Of a stretch of 64,000 bases of DNA, positions 11,731 through 23,198 are shown piece by piece. This stretch comes from Ypsolopha sequella (taxonomy: Eukaryota > Arthropoda > Insecta > Lepidoptera > Ypsolophidae), in contig OW204001.1 of the NCBI GenBank assembly GCA_934047225.1, positions 7,982,201-8,046,200 on the forward strand, given 5' to 3'. The notes under the pieces were generated by a model. It had not been told where the DNA came from. It made no database searches and saw nothing but the letters and a program-made list of their open reading frames with translations. The translations under genes were made by a program, and so were the position numbers. How positions within the stretch are numbered: position 1 is the stretch's first letter; each line of letters starts with the position of its first letter.

Positions 11731-12560
11731 CCATTATTAATTTTTATAAAACATTACAATTAATGGCGTGGACTAAATAGTACCATATGCAACAGTTATT
11801 TCAATTATTATATCTATTTTGAAAACTGAGCGCCACGATGACGCCTCTGGCGTGCGCCGCGGCGCACGGGCGGACGCGCACGCGCTCTACATCACAGTCA
11901 TAAAATTCACTACTCACCATCACTTTCTGCGCTGTTCTCAAATTACTTTGGTTAGCGTTCAAGCATTTCAAAAGATTAAGACTCGTTTCGCAGCCGGATT
12001 GTGAAAAACCCACCTTTTTCTAATTAATCGAAACAGAACACTTCTATTCAAAATGCGTACTCAATAGTTACTCAACAAAACCTTTTTACCTATATATTGT
12101 GTATTGTGTATGCTGCCATATCAAAGTTTCCATTGATTTCTCTAAATTAGAATTTTAAACTTTAAGCAAGTTTCCATTGGTTTCTGTAAATTGGAATTTT
12201 AAAATTAAAACTTTAAAAGATAAACTAAATTACTTTCGAAAATTTCAAGTTTTTTATTTATTTATTTGATAACTAAAAAGAAATACATATTTTACAATAA
12301 TAAGGTGTATCAGAAACCTACTGTAGTGGTTTTTACGTACACCGTCATTCCCGTCTTATGCAAGAATATAGAAAATTAGACATACAGGTAGTCTAAATAA
12401 ATATTGATATCGAAATGCTTTGCTACAAATTCGTAAAATAATGGAATACACACAAACGTAACTAGGTAGTAGACAAGGTAAGTAGACAATATGTACAAAC
12501 CTCCATAGTTGCTTTTTCAACCAAGTTTTGACAGCAATTAAACTAAAATTAAAGCTTATT
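11731..12560. other. Non-coding stretch
   Basis: No gene is recognised. A GC-rich core at 11830-11895 contains CACGCG and GCGCACGG motifs in both orientations, which might be regulatory. At 12120-12210 a phrase ('AAGTTTCCATTGRTTTCTSTAAATTRGAATTTTAAA') is directly repeated. Confidence 0.4.
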
Positions 12561-12617
12561 AGAGTGCATTACAAACTAGAAAATATCAATCAGAAACAAA
12601 TCCAAAGACAAGAATTT
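12561..12617 (-). mobile_element. Solo end of the tRNA-carrying MITE
   Basis: These 57 bases are identical, in reverse orientation, to the right-hand end of the element at 32731-32922: the 37-bp terminal repeat plus the next 20 bases. Identity stops abruptly at 12618 and the tRNA-like part is absent. It is either a truncated insertion or the end of a related shorter element. Confidence 0.75.
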
Positions 12618-12680
12618 CTACTCTAACAATATTTAGAGTATTCATAGCGATGGATTTCGCAAAATAAAAATAATCTAAGA

Positions 12681-13249
12681 TTAAAAAGCCTTCATTCCTG
12701 GGTCGGTGTCTTACTGTAGAATAAACACTTTCACGACACTGTTCCTGCTACGAGTTCACTCCAAGTATTTTTTGTACAGGAATAGTGTTTAAGTTTATTA
12801 ATAGTTTATTAAGCAGGAATAGTGTCGTTGTGGTGGTAACAGGTGGTAGAGCTGATGCCGGGCTCGACTGTGGAGGTACCACCATCTTACTTGGAGACCC
12901 CCTCTAAGTAATTCGGGGGAGAGTAAAGAGGACAGCTCACAGGCAATAAACCAAGAGGCCCACCATGCCTGGGACCGATGGATGGCGGTTTATCCATCCC
13001 TATAATAGCCGGGCCTTATATGGAAAAGACTGGTGACGGGCAGCGGCGTCACTGGTGCGAGGGTTCCGGCACCGCGCTCACCAACCCGCCTGCCCAGCGT
13101 GTGTGAGTATGAGCAATTCTTCCGCCGGGAGTGGCAAAGTCCTGGAAAGGTTTATGTCCAGCTGTGGACGAACTAGGCTGATGGATGGATGGAAAGTGTT
13201 TATTCTACTGGGGTACAGTAAGATATCGACGCAGGAATGAAGGCTTTAA
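12681..13249. mobile_element. Inverted-repeat element hosting a non-LTR-like repeat
   Basis: The left end (about 12685-12733, 'AAAGCCTTCATTCCTG', 'TCTTACTGTAGAATAAACAC') is mirrored at the right end (about 13190-13247, 'GTGTTTATTCTACTGG', 'CAGGAATGAAGGCTTT'). The interior from 12839 to about 13197 is the repeat listed separately. The right arm begins immediately after the ATGG tail of that repeat. The nesting order cannot be settled from this copy alone. Confidence 0.6.
12839..13197 (+). repeat. Repeat L, probable non-LTR retrotransposon 3' end, copy 1
   Basis: It runs from 'AACAGGTGGTAGAGCTGATG' to the tail 'AACTAGGCTGATGGATGG'. A copy on the minus strand at 46737-47340 covers the same length, and tails alone occur at 33811-33918 (+) and 58849-58924 (-). 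Shared right ends with a short ATGG microsatellite tail and variable left ends are typical of 5'-truncated non-LTR elements. A short frame is conserved between copies ('MRGFRHRAHQP', 'GKVLERF', 'CGRTRLMDGW'), but no reverse transcriptase motif is present, so the class is inferred. Confidence 0.6.
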
Positions 13250-13463
13250 TTTTAGTATACATTTGAAAAAAAAGAGGAATGTATGCAGATGTAGTAGACT
13301 TTTATGGAAATCGCAACTGATTTGTGTAATACTTTCAAAAATAAAATACTACTTTGGGTTTATAGACAATAATTATATATCTACATATTGCTTAATAAAT
13401 TATATTTATTTATTTATTAATAACAAAAGTAACAAGGAGCTATAAATAATAAAATACACATAT

Positions 13464-13593
13464 CAGGCCCCGTATCATAATGTTTTTAGTTGAATCACGT
13501 GCGAGTAGCGTGACACGATGTTGTCACGCTCCTCGCGACTGTGATTCTACTACACCCCGTCGCGCGCGATTAAACATTATGCTACGGGGCCTG
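13464..13593. mobile_element. Palindromic MITE with CAGGCCCCGTA termini
   Basis: The left end CAGGCCCCGTATCATAATGT and the right end ACATTATGCTACGGGGCCTG are near-perfect inverted repeats. A nested inner inverted repeat ('GAATCACGTGCGAGTAGCGTG' mirrored in 'CACGCTCCTCGCGACTGTGATTC') makes a double hairpin. CAG...CTG ends suggest the hAT group, but I could not see an 8-bp target duplication. Confidence 0.65.
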
Positions 13594-14568
13594 AAAGCCC
13601 CAATTTTTGATTAATTCTTTATGGAATTTGCTGTTTTAAAACTTTTGTCATCACTTTTATAATCATATTCATAAATTCAAAACGCTAAATCTACAATCTA
13701 ACAAAACCTCCAGTCTCCTTATAGGAGTAAAGTGGCTACCTACAAAGTATCAGTTACAAATAGAGAAGGCTACATAACTTTAGTAACGTAATACAAATAA
13801 GGCTACAGTTTGAATTTTATGGTTTAATCAAATAAACGTGATTGTATGACGTTTGCTATTTAAGGAGCGTCTACAAATGTATCTCTGTATAAGGGTGGGG
13901 TTTGACTTATTGGTACTGCCTGCTACTATGATTTATTTTTATTTTCACACGTCATGAAATGTCTACTTTTTAGTGTGGTTATGTTACTTATGTTTTATTA
14001 TTACTTACTTTGACGAGTTATCGAGACAGGAGTAAATAGCATTTGTATTTTTAAGTATTTTAGAATCTCAATTATATGGTTTACTAACCTCACTGATTGC
14101 GATGGAGCTGTGACAAATTGTCACTGACAATCTATCAGGTAAGACCTACTAAACTTTTAGAACATATACATTTCGTCAAAAATATCTCGGGAACTCAGTT
14201 CACCGGCAAAGGTAGAGAGACCTTGCAGGAGGGGGGTTTCGGGGCCTAGATATTTCCGACAGGTTGTACCACTTGGATTGACTAAAACCCGGTACTAAAA
14301 TGACATTTCCAAGACGAGGACCTAAGATAAACCACATTTTGCAACTAATTCCTCAATTTTATTCAACAAACAGATCTGGCCCACGCCAAGTAAAGAGCTT
14401 CCATTACCACCAATTCCATCCATAGCTTCGAAGAGATTTCGCAACCAGAACGTGCTGTGCGGGCAGTTTATTTCATTTGGCACGAGGTCCGAAGTCGACT
14501 CACGCGCACGCGGGGCCAGCGGGGAGAGCGGGGGCCGGCTGGCTCGAGCCAGCGAGACCGTGGGAACG
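13594..14568. other. Non-coding stretch
   Basis: No gene is recognised. The sequence is AT-rich up to about 14400 and then grades into a GC-rich island (14490-14580) that holds the CSL site at 14569. Confidence 0.45.
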
Positions 14569-14577
14569 CTCTGCCTT
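14569..14577 (+). promoter_or_regulatory. High-affinity CSL site in a GC-rich island
   Basis: CGTGGGAAC is preceded by GCGAGAC, similar to the flanks of the sites at 7188, 8790 and 9381. The island 14490-14580 contains CACGCG and CTCGAG. A CACGTG lies at about 14678. Listed as a candidate Notch-response site. Confidence 0.5.
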
Positions 14578-15117
14578 TACTACTACACAAAATTATACTT
14601 ACAGCCATTATAGTGCTTACGTCAACGGCAGAAAGCCGTCTGAGGTGCAAAGACCTCTTGGTAAGACTTAACATGTCGCACGTGCTCGAAACGCTACCAC
14701 TTACACCACAAGATAAAACGAGATACTAGATAGTTTCAGTGAAAGAGTGAGTGGGAAGTGAAATATGTGATTATAAGAAAAAGAAAAAACATCACGGCAA
14801 TAAAATAACGTGGACCAACAATAATTTGTGAGCGTTCGAATCTTCTCATCCGGCAAGCGTGAAAGGGACATTATTTATTTGAAAGTAAAGAATGAAATTG
14901 TTAGTGAAATGCTGATTTATTAGATATTGCGGAGGCGGTTTAGGCTACTGTTTATTTGCATTTACATAAGTACCTACGTATTTTTGGTGTATAACCAAAT
15001 TATTACTCAGTCATATAAAGTAGGTAACCAACGAATAACTCCAGTCTGTTGGATTTGGAGTTGTGAGTTGTGAGAACAATTTTATTACAGCACTTCAAGG
15101 CGCATGCATAATCTATA

Positions 15118-15214
15118 GGTAATTTAGCAACTCGATGTGTGTCAGTGCAAATATCAACGGAAATGACATTGTAATAATTCATATCAGCTGTTACGACGAT
15201 CGCTGCGTCTCCGG
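15118..15214 (-). mobile_element. Diverged fragment of TTAA MITE family T2
   Basis: The phrases 'TTTAGCAACTCGATGTGTGT', 'ATATCAACGGAAATGACATT' and 'GCTGTTACGACGATCGCTGC' are colinear with 37180-37290 of the intact reverse-oriented copy. Only about 95 bp of the end region survive, with many differences. Confidence 0.55.
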
Positions 15215-15944
15215 ATATTGCAAAAAATTAGAAAATATTACTTTTTACTCCATGAATTGTCTATAATTTGGTGAAAGAATCACCAGAATCGCTCAGGCTT
15301 TGGGAAGGAGCAAGAGAATTCTAACGTGAATCATAGAAATGTATCGATAACTTTCGATGTATAGCAATACAATATAAGAAAAAACAAGAAATTAATTAAC
15401 TAACAATTTATGTTTTACTATATTATCATTATCATATACATATATATTTTTCAAGTATTTGGATCACCCTCAAAGGAGGAGTATACCTTTAAAGACAGGT
15501 CTAATATTGCAGTTTGAGTATATTTATTCGCCTTATACTCAATAAACCTCGCTATTTAAAATAATATAATGCTAAATTATACTTCCTTTAGACGTCCAAA
15601 AACACGCATAGAAAACTATGCAAATTAAGACTTAAGGAAGACCATAAAAAGGCCACCTTCGTCGACCTTTGGCATACCATGTGGTCATAGCATGTGTCTA
15701 ATAATCACAGCGGATGGTGTAGGATAAGGTTACCGAGATCCAGCACATTTGGTGACCACGCCAAGTTGCCAACTGACCACATGACGCAAAAACCACCCAT
15801 TGAAGTTCCAAAGTTATTCAATCGAAAAATTATTCACGCGGAAGACCTACGAAGCAGCAGTGATTCATGATATACGAGAACGTTACAAACAATTTACTAT
15901 AGTTTTTAAAAATGTAATAGGTCATTAACTATGAAATATCCGAA

Positions 15945-16300
15945 ATTTTCATAATTCCTGTAATTCAATAGCTATTTACATTATTTGTTTTTTGTTTGAA
16001 AGTTGATTTCAAGGTTTTCTATCAACCTATATGTATAATATTTTATTTTTATTGTCAGTTTGTTGACTAAAATTAAATTTTCAAAAACAGTTCGTCCCAA
16101 ATGCTATCCGTTTCCATGATAAAATTCGTAATAATTTTTACAGCTGACAACTTTCAAATAGCCTAATGTTTTCTCATTCATACACAAAAAATATATAAAA
16201 TTTGGATTTGTCATTCGTATAAAAAATGCAAAAATGTTAGTACTGAAAATTGAGTTTTCTTCAAATTCTCCACACAAAACGGACATTTTATAGTTAAAGA
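15945..16300 (+). repeat. Dispersed repeat R, copy 1
   Basis: Colinear with 22400-22790: 'CATAATTCCTGTAATTCAAT', 'TTGTTTTTTGTTTGAAAGTT', 'CAAAAACAGTTCGTCC', 'TTTCCATGATAAAATTCGTA' and 'CTCATTCATACACA'. Divergence is roughly 15-20 percent by eye. No terminal repeats or coding region were found, so the class is unknown. Confidence 0.65.
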
Positions 16301-18162
16301 CCTAATAATGAAGATAGTGGTATTTTGTGCAACTGTGACATAATGAGAGCCATTGGTTACGAGTACAATGAGAAATATTTTTTTTTCCTGTAAGTTTAGG
16401 CAAAGGTCTTAGCTGTTCAGTCTAATTCAGACAGAATAAGACAGTTCTGTGAGAACATTAGAAGCTGCATGGCAAAAGAAGAAATATTAATCGCTGATTG
16501 GATATCAAAGCGGTGTTAAAATAAGTTGGGCCAATCACAGCGCAGAATCAAAGTGCGGTGTTTCAATATACATTACAAATTTAACATTTTCTTAAATTTT
16601 GTACATCGGACGAACAATGTAGGTATTTATAAAACCATTGTTGATGTTGTATTGTAATCACCTCATTATACATAATTATTTTGGAGTAATAAATTATATT
16701 GTTTATTATCTAATTGCTTTGGGACCGTAATTAGCGGTAATTTTAATTAATATCTCGTAAATGAATGCAGCGCAATATTTCAACTTTGCGTTTAAAGTCT
16801 ACTCAAAATTAATTTAGTCACTGTATTATACGTGAGTCGTGACCTTAAACATTTTTCTACATAAGAAAGTTTATAATGATTTAATTTTAAAATAGCTGCT
16901 TGAAGAGACGACATTTTTTCATAGAAAACTGAATTTTAAATGAATATTCCAGTGCATACAGATTTACAGATATAAATAAAGAAAGAAAAATAAGCTAGCG
17001 TCTTCTTTTCAAAACAATAATATCGCCTTTACAAACAAACTAAGCAAGAGATTACATAAATCTTCGGAACAAGCAAGCCTTTTTTTGACCAATATCCTTG
17101 AAATTCAATCATCCCGTACAGTGTTCATCAACCCGATTTAATATACTGACCTACATGGTGGACATACCTCCTAGTTCCATTTGACCACAGAAAAATAGGC
17201 TCTGAAGTCTTCAAGGTAAGGTTTAAAATGGGTTGTTGACAAGTGCTTGTTATTTGCACAAAGTTTCGAGTATATTGTGCTAAAGGAACGGGATGAGCAA
17301 TTTCCATTGTGTACTGAACTATACAAAAATTCAGCGGATTGGACACGGGCAAATCGCGTACATCCGGGGTGTCTATTTCTGTGCATTTCTTTCAATATAA
17401 CAGGGAAATAACAAAATCTTTTGAGAAATCTTCCTTTCAAAGATACAAGGAAGTGCGGTGTGCTTGAGTTACGCAAAAAAGCAATTTTGCACTTGAAATT
17501 CGACACCAGAGCTTTGGTTTGAAAATAAGGCTTTCCTATTATCGACAGGTTACAAGAATTCCTGTCTATACTGTACGAGTACAATAAAGATAACTGTGCC
17601 CTTTCAATATTCCAAAGAAAAATATTATAGTGCTTTTAAGCCTTTCACTGCCAGAGGCTCGTTCAGGTGAGATTATTAAAAATACAGCTCATTTACATAA
17701 TAAATTGCGAAATGTTCGAAAAGATTGTGTGATACCGTAACTCGTTTACGCTTGCTTTAATTTTATTTTATTTTATTTACCGATCCATTCGACAGTTAAA
17801 ATATCATCTTACGAAGAGCATGAAAGTTCTTAATTAGAAAATATTCAAAGATCACCACAATTAAGGGCTATTAAACAACTAAGTTACGAAGAGAACTCAT
17901 TAATAACAAAGTCTTTAAAAATGACCGTCTCATAATTTACGATACAATTTCAATTATCTTCAAGACTGACGAGATAGCTGGTACAATCATTAATTTCATC
18001 TACGCTCCTTTTTTTTGCTACGCGGCTACGAAGTTAGCTACGAGCTACGATCCCTTGTCTCATCTCTCTCGCATGCTATAGCGGCTCTACTCTAGCACGC
18101 GCGCTGCACGCGTCTCGCTCGCACACGCTGCGCACGCACATCCTCGCAGCGTGCTCGTCGAC
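16301..18162. other. Non-coding stretch
   Basis: A 137-codon minus-strand open frame (17171-17584) does not resemble any family I know and lies in repeat-like AT-rich sequence, so it is not called. From about 18010 the sequence becomes GC-rich and contains GCTACG-type repeats (18016-18050) leading into the CSL site at 18163. Confidence 0.4.
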
Positions 18163-18183
18163 TGTGGGAAAAGACGGCAGGTG
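18163..18183 (+). promoter_or_regulatory. CSL site and GCAGGTG E-box five bases apart
   Basis: TGTGGGAAA is at 18163-18171 and GCAGGTG at 18177-18183 on the same strand. The preceding 150 bases are GC-rich and contain several CACGCG/CGCACG motifs that HES repressors could bind. This is the tightest Su(H) plus proneural pairing outside the E(spl) promoter in the window, and a good candidate for a Notch and proneural enhancer core. Confidence 0.6.
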
Positions 18184-20380
18184 TTATGCGAGATCGTGAA
18201 CAACCACACATTACCATTCACATTATTCAACAATAAATAATATAATAAGAAGCCGAGGAACGAGTGGCGAGCACGCGTATCGGAACAACGTAATGGCTAT
18301 TCTATGTTAGTGTGCGTGAACGGCTTAGAAAATGCGTTTGTATTTTATTTATGCTTATGAGATGCACTGGACGTGATTTTTTATATGCACTTTGTGTGGG
18401 CGGCCACACGTCTTGGATTTTAGTCGGGATTAAGTTTCTTTGAGATGTTTTATTTTGTTACTTCGAGAATTATTGGTTCCTGTCCTTTTCAATTTGACGC
18501 TACATTTCTTTTTTACTTTTCGTAGTATCCATATAACGTTACCGATGAGACGAACAAAAACAAAACATGAAATGATAGCCCATTCAAGTCGCAATTCCAG
18601 TTTATGTACGGTGCCTGCGTCTACGCATATGTACTCATTCGTATCGTATATAAAAAGCGCGGGAATGACCACGTGTGAAAACCTACTAGTGCCTGCTCAT
18701 TACGAGTCTTGCCTTCATTCATGGTGGCCAATGCGAAAATATGCGAAGGTTGTATAGTAAAACGGTTTAAGGCTTCGGAAGGTAATTTTACTTGATAGAG
18801 TTGCGTGCATGAATCAAAAGGTGGACAATTTGCGAGGCAAAGAATAATGGTCAGTCTATTACCAGTTCCACTTTAAAGCAGGGTTTACTACATTTAGGCT
18901 AGTTAGAAGTACAGTAACAAGCGTTTTAGCCGAATACTTTACCACATGTGTTTCCCACTCTACTCGCCCAGCTACTATCTTTAGTACTATTTTGTAACTG
19001 TTTACATGATGCTAGTAATGTTTTTATCCCTCGAAATTTACCAGTTACTCCACCCGTTAAAACAAGTCAAAATAGAAATAACAATAATGGAATCAAGTCT
19101 TTCTATGGGTTGGTCTGTGTCTGAATGTTTTGCCAGAGAAATTTTGATAGTTGTCCTGTTCAATCACTTGATAGAGAGAATAATGAAGAAATAGTACATC
19201 CTTGAAAATTTCAAATATGCCCCAACAATTTAATATTTATCATATATTATAAATAGCAAAGATTAAAATGCTTTTAATAACTATATACAGAGTTCTCTGA
19301 AATTCGACCAACTCCTTGAAAGTAGTTGTACTAAAGATCATTTCCAACAAATTAAGCCCTATCAACTAGGGGTCAAAAATAAATGGTCTACGAGTTACCG
19401 ATGAGATGAAGGTTTTTAAGACGTTTTTCAAACTTTCAGACTGGTACAACAAATAATTTAAAAATAACTACTCCTCTCTCGGCATTAATATGTTATTTTG
19501 CCTCAATGGGCCCGCATAAGATGTGGACATACATATACGAGTAGGTATAGGTAAAAATCAGAACCGTCCTAAAAAGACCAGCATGGTTAAGAACAAAATT
19601 GGTTAGATCAGGTTCCTTTATCATGTATATTGTAAAAAAAATGAAATTACGGGAAACCTTTTCCTCCCTCTCCCCACGCCCCGCACAACAACTCCGCCAA
19701 ATTTTAAACTCTGGATACTTTGTCACAGCCTTTCCTCGCCCCCATAACTCCTGAACCTACCAGGTGCAGCCTACCTACCAACTTGACGATTTTGACAAGA
19801 GGGTACCTCATCAGGTAAGTATTATCCTGAATTTCATTGACGATAAAGTTACCTGACCTTTGAGGTCGTCAGCTTAATCCATCTGAGCATTGGATCAGTC
19901 CAAGCGCTCTAATTATCAGCGCACGAAACTCTCCATAATGAATCTGAACTGAACCATGCTACTCCAGGACCTGTACATTGGACATTTAATAATACACGAA
20001 TAATCAAATACATAACAAAAAAAATAATAAAATTAAAACGAAATAATATTTTAAATTAAACTAAATAAAAAATTCTATCAAGGTCGCTCCATCGTGCGGG
20101 AGAGTACCTAGCAGGCTGGCAGCGTTACCTCGTTGTATGGCCAGACTGATTCTACACGAATTATTATTTAAAATTTAATTTAAGTGCCATTTATAAATTT
20201 CAAGTTTTTATTTCTTTAATAAGTGATGTTGCATTATTATCAGTCAGCGACACGAAATTAATGCTCTAAGGTATTCATTAATTTAATTAGAATTAATTAC
20301 TATATTCAATATGAATATGTAACTAAGATTGAGCAAAACACATTTTAAAATACTTGATTAATAGAGATGTCGCAGATGCA
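18184..20380. other. Non-coding stretch
   Basis: No gene is recognised. The open frames at 18430-18757 on both strands look like chance. A CCAGGTGCAGCC phrase lies near 19759 in a mixed-composition segment (19650-19960). Confidence 0.4.
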
Positions 20381-21019
20381 GATGGATTGTAAAATCCGCG
20401 GTTTTACAAAACCGCTAAATGTTTTACAAAACAGCTTCGTTATGTAAAAACGTGTACGTTAACACGCAGGATTATATCAACGTTTTGCGTTTAGCGGTTC
20501 TGTAAAACAGCGTCCTAAGGTGATATGTAAAAGTCTTAGCTTCCCTGTTACTCCATATGCAAAAAAAAATCTCTGTGCAAGAGGGACGGATTCGTGGAAA
20601 AGTAGCAAAAAGTCGGTTTTTTATTAATATAAATTGTACTAAAGTTGCTATCAAAATTTCGTTTAACCATGTCCTAGATACCGTTAAAACCCATCTAATA
20701 AAATATAATTGCAGTCCATATGTCATTTTAAATTGTCAAACCAGGAGAATTGGTGTCGAAAAAGACCTCATTTCAATAAATATTTCTATCGAGCCGAATT
20801 TCTCCAATCGCGTATCTGTTTTAACAAATCCCTAGAAAAAGAATCCAAAAATACTATACAATTTTATCAAAATAATATATTATTTACTGAAGTATATATA
20901 TAAGTTCTTAAAGTGTCGATTTTTTTTGTAGCGCCTTAATTTAGCTGTTTTTCATGACGGAGCTACTTTGTAAAATAGCTAGCGGTTTTGTAAAATAGCT
21001 GATTTTACAATCCAACATC
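20381..21019. mobile_element. Inverted-repeat element interrupted by a T1 MITE
   Basis: The outer ends are GATGGATTGTAAAATC at the left and GATTTTACAATCCAACATC at the right. They are followed inward by 'GCGGTTTTACAAAACCGCTA' and 'TAGCGGTTTTGTAAAATAGC'. A T1 copy (20519-20935) sits between the arms, so it inserted into, or lies inside, this older palindromic element. Confidence 0.65.
20519..20935 (+). mobile_element. TTAA-flanked MITE family T1, copy inside another element
   Basis: The left end GGTGATATGTAAAAG is preceded by CTAA (a mutated TTAA, 20515-20518). The right end GTAGCGCC is followed by TTAA (20936-20939). It matches 31586-32002 in reverse over its whole length. Both copies keep an aligned open frame (20557-20835 here, 31687-31947 minus there) with shared peptides such as 'THLIKYNCSPYVILNCQTRR', but the peptide is like nothing I know. 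Confidence 0.75.
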
Positions 21020-22133
21020 GACAGATATATCAATGAAGTCATTCCGTTTGCTTTTCTTTAATTTTGACCTAATCCAACACTCCTAAATAATGGACCTAAA
21101 TAAAGCTTTCTTTATGAGCTCACAATGTGATTTTAGTTGACAGCAAAAGGATATATAGTCAAAAAATTATCGAAAATGGCCCATACTCGATGTCTTAGAG
21201 GTCCACATACCCTATCAGCAGCAATTTCGCCGTGTCCGTCAAACCGGCACGCCTCTCCATCATTTCAGGCAACACATTAATTATTGACGGCCAATCATTG
21301 AATCTAAATGAAACGATGATCTTCACAACTTGATTGATTTGATGGGGCCAGGCAGAGTGCATGATCGAAAGGTGTACTGAGTCTGAACTTCGGTTAAGTG
21401 ATAGTTTAGTGATAGATATAATGAAAAATTATAAGTACTCTCAATTTTTTTACAAGTAAATTCTATTTTCTAAATGAGGCGTTGATAACTACGTGGAACA
21501 ATCACTAAGTATGTAATATAGCCTTCTAAAAATACGGCCCTGGTACAAAATATTGAACTGCCAACCTAATATGAAGGTTTATTTTCTGAAATTAGCAAAC
21601 TATATTAGTATATTAAAATTAAAATAAATAAAATAAAATAGCTTTATTGTTCGAAAACAGGAGCATGTACACAAGTTGCAAGGACCCCTGTACTAGACCT
21701 GCAATACCTGGTACTCTAAAAATGCCGTTTTGGATAAATCATATTATGATTCCGTTCTAATGCCGTCTCCTTTGCACGCGTGAAAAAGCTCTGACTCCAT
21801 CCTACTTTCAAATCATTTTATGATTCACCCAAGTCGGCCGTTTTAGATCCCCTGATTTTCTGTGCCCCGCTTTGTCACCAAGACAATTAATATTTGAACT
21901 TAAATAAAGTAGGTACAGCTTTGTTAATAATAATAATTGATAAATCTTACTCTAAAATACTACAATAATATTAGTTTGTCTGTAAAAAAAGTGCATAAAT
22001 ACTTGTAAATACATATTGCATAATTATATGTAGATACATTCTTGAAGAAAACTACTATTACAACCAACCGATTTCTTGAAGAGCTTTTTTGAAAAAGTTG
22101 TGTTAAAGAAAACGCACTTGTACACTATTTCAA
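21020..22133. other. Non-coding stretch with repeat debris
   Basis: No gene is recognised. About 21620-21720 ('AATAGCTTTATTGTTCGAAA', 'ACAGGAGCATG') resembles 3' ends of lepidopteran retroelements. 'CGCACTTGTACACTATTTCA' near 22113-22132 matches an internal part of the terminal repeat of the hairpin element at 63736-64000. Confidence 0.45.
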
Positions 22134-22196
22134 GGTGAAATGTGAAATGTGAAAAGTGTGAATTGTGAAAAGTGTGAAATGTGAAAAGTATGAAAT
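22134..22196 (+). repeat. Minisatellite of TGTGAAA/AGTGTGAA units
   Basis: Seven or so 7-10 base units (GTGAAATGTGAAATGTGAAA and variants) lie in tandem. They resemble weak CSL sites (TGTGAAA) only by composition, and a regulatory role is not claimed. Confidence 0.75.
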
Positions 22197-22389
22197 CAAT
22201 AGTGTAAAAGTCCTTTTTCTTCAAGATACTTTCCAAGTTTCACCTAGTGCTGACCATCGCAAGTATAAATTATAATAGATATATTGATTTATGTATGACT
22301 GAATGTGATACGAGTATATTAAACAATCGGATTTTACAAGTAAAACAAACTAAAACTACAATGACTACATACAAATGAAATTGCCGAAA

Positions 22390-22790
22390 TTTTCTTACAG
22401 ATTCATGAGTTCATAATTCCTGTAATTCAATAGCTTTTTCAATTATTTGTTTTTTGTTTGAAAGTTTTTTTCAAGGTTTTACATCGACGTATTAAATTTT
22501 GTTTTTATTTTCAGTTTTATAACCAAAATTAAATCTTCAAAAACGGTTCGTCCTAAATGTCATCCATTTCCATGATAAGATTCGTAATAATTGTTTACAG
22601 CGGACACTTTTCAACAATTAAATTAATGTTGCTGTTAGCTTAATGTTGTCTCATTCATACACATAATTTAGATTTGTAATTCCTAAAAAAAAAATGCAAA
22701 AATGCCAGTAATGAAAACTGAGTTTCATTCAAATTCTCTATTGAAAACGGCAATTTCATAGGTAAAAACCTAATTTATACATATATGTAT
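22390..22790 (+). repeat. Dispersed repeat R, copy 2
   Basis: Second copy of the family at 15945-16300, in the same orientation and with several small indels. It begins near 'TTCATAATTCCTGTAATTCA' and ends near 'AAACGGCAATTTCATAGG'. Confidence 0.65.
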
Positions 22791-23198
22791 GTTATATTTA
22801 TGTATTCAATACGCTCATATGATTGCCTGCAAATAATATATGATAAAATCAGAAAAAGCTTGAAAAAATTATAAGGTAAAATTGCTTCATAATAAGCTTT
22901 AGCTAATATGCACTACGATGTAAATATGCTCATACTTATTAGCTTATTTCCGATAGCAATTGCTTACCGCCTTTTTAATCTTTGTCTTATTACTTGAGAG
23001 GAAATTAGAAAAATAATTACTAATCAAAGCCGAGGAGGTTCGATTGCCGGGCGTATAATGACGGTTTATTTCTTGCCACTGGCAATTTTTTTTGATTAGC
23101 AATATTACATGACTTGAAAAAATTATATTTCCATATTACTTATAGCGATACAAGGATCTTATGGCGCGTGGATTGGTTGTGTCCAAAATCGGAATTAA

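Noticed and set aside
15069..16456. TGTGAGAAC at 15069-15077 and 16448-16456 as further CSL sites
   Set aside because: They match the looser YGTGRGAAM consensus, which is expected about four times in 64 kb by chance. They sit in AT-rich DNA without E-boxes.
17171..17584. 137-codon minus-strand open frame
   Set aside because: No similarity to a known family, AT-rich and biased toward Ser/Asn/Phe as random AT-rich frames are, and overlapped by another open frame on the same strand.
14751..18958. AGTGGGAA at 14751-14758 and on the minus strand near 18952-18959
   Set aside because: The first base is A, outside the high-affinity consensus, so they were not counted in the cluster.
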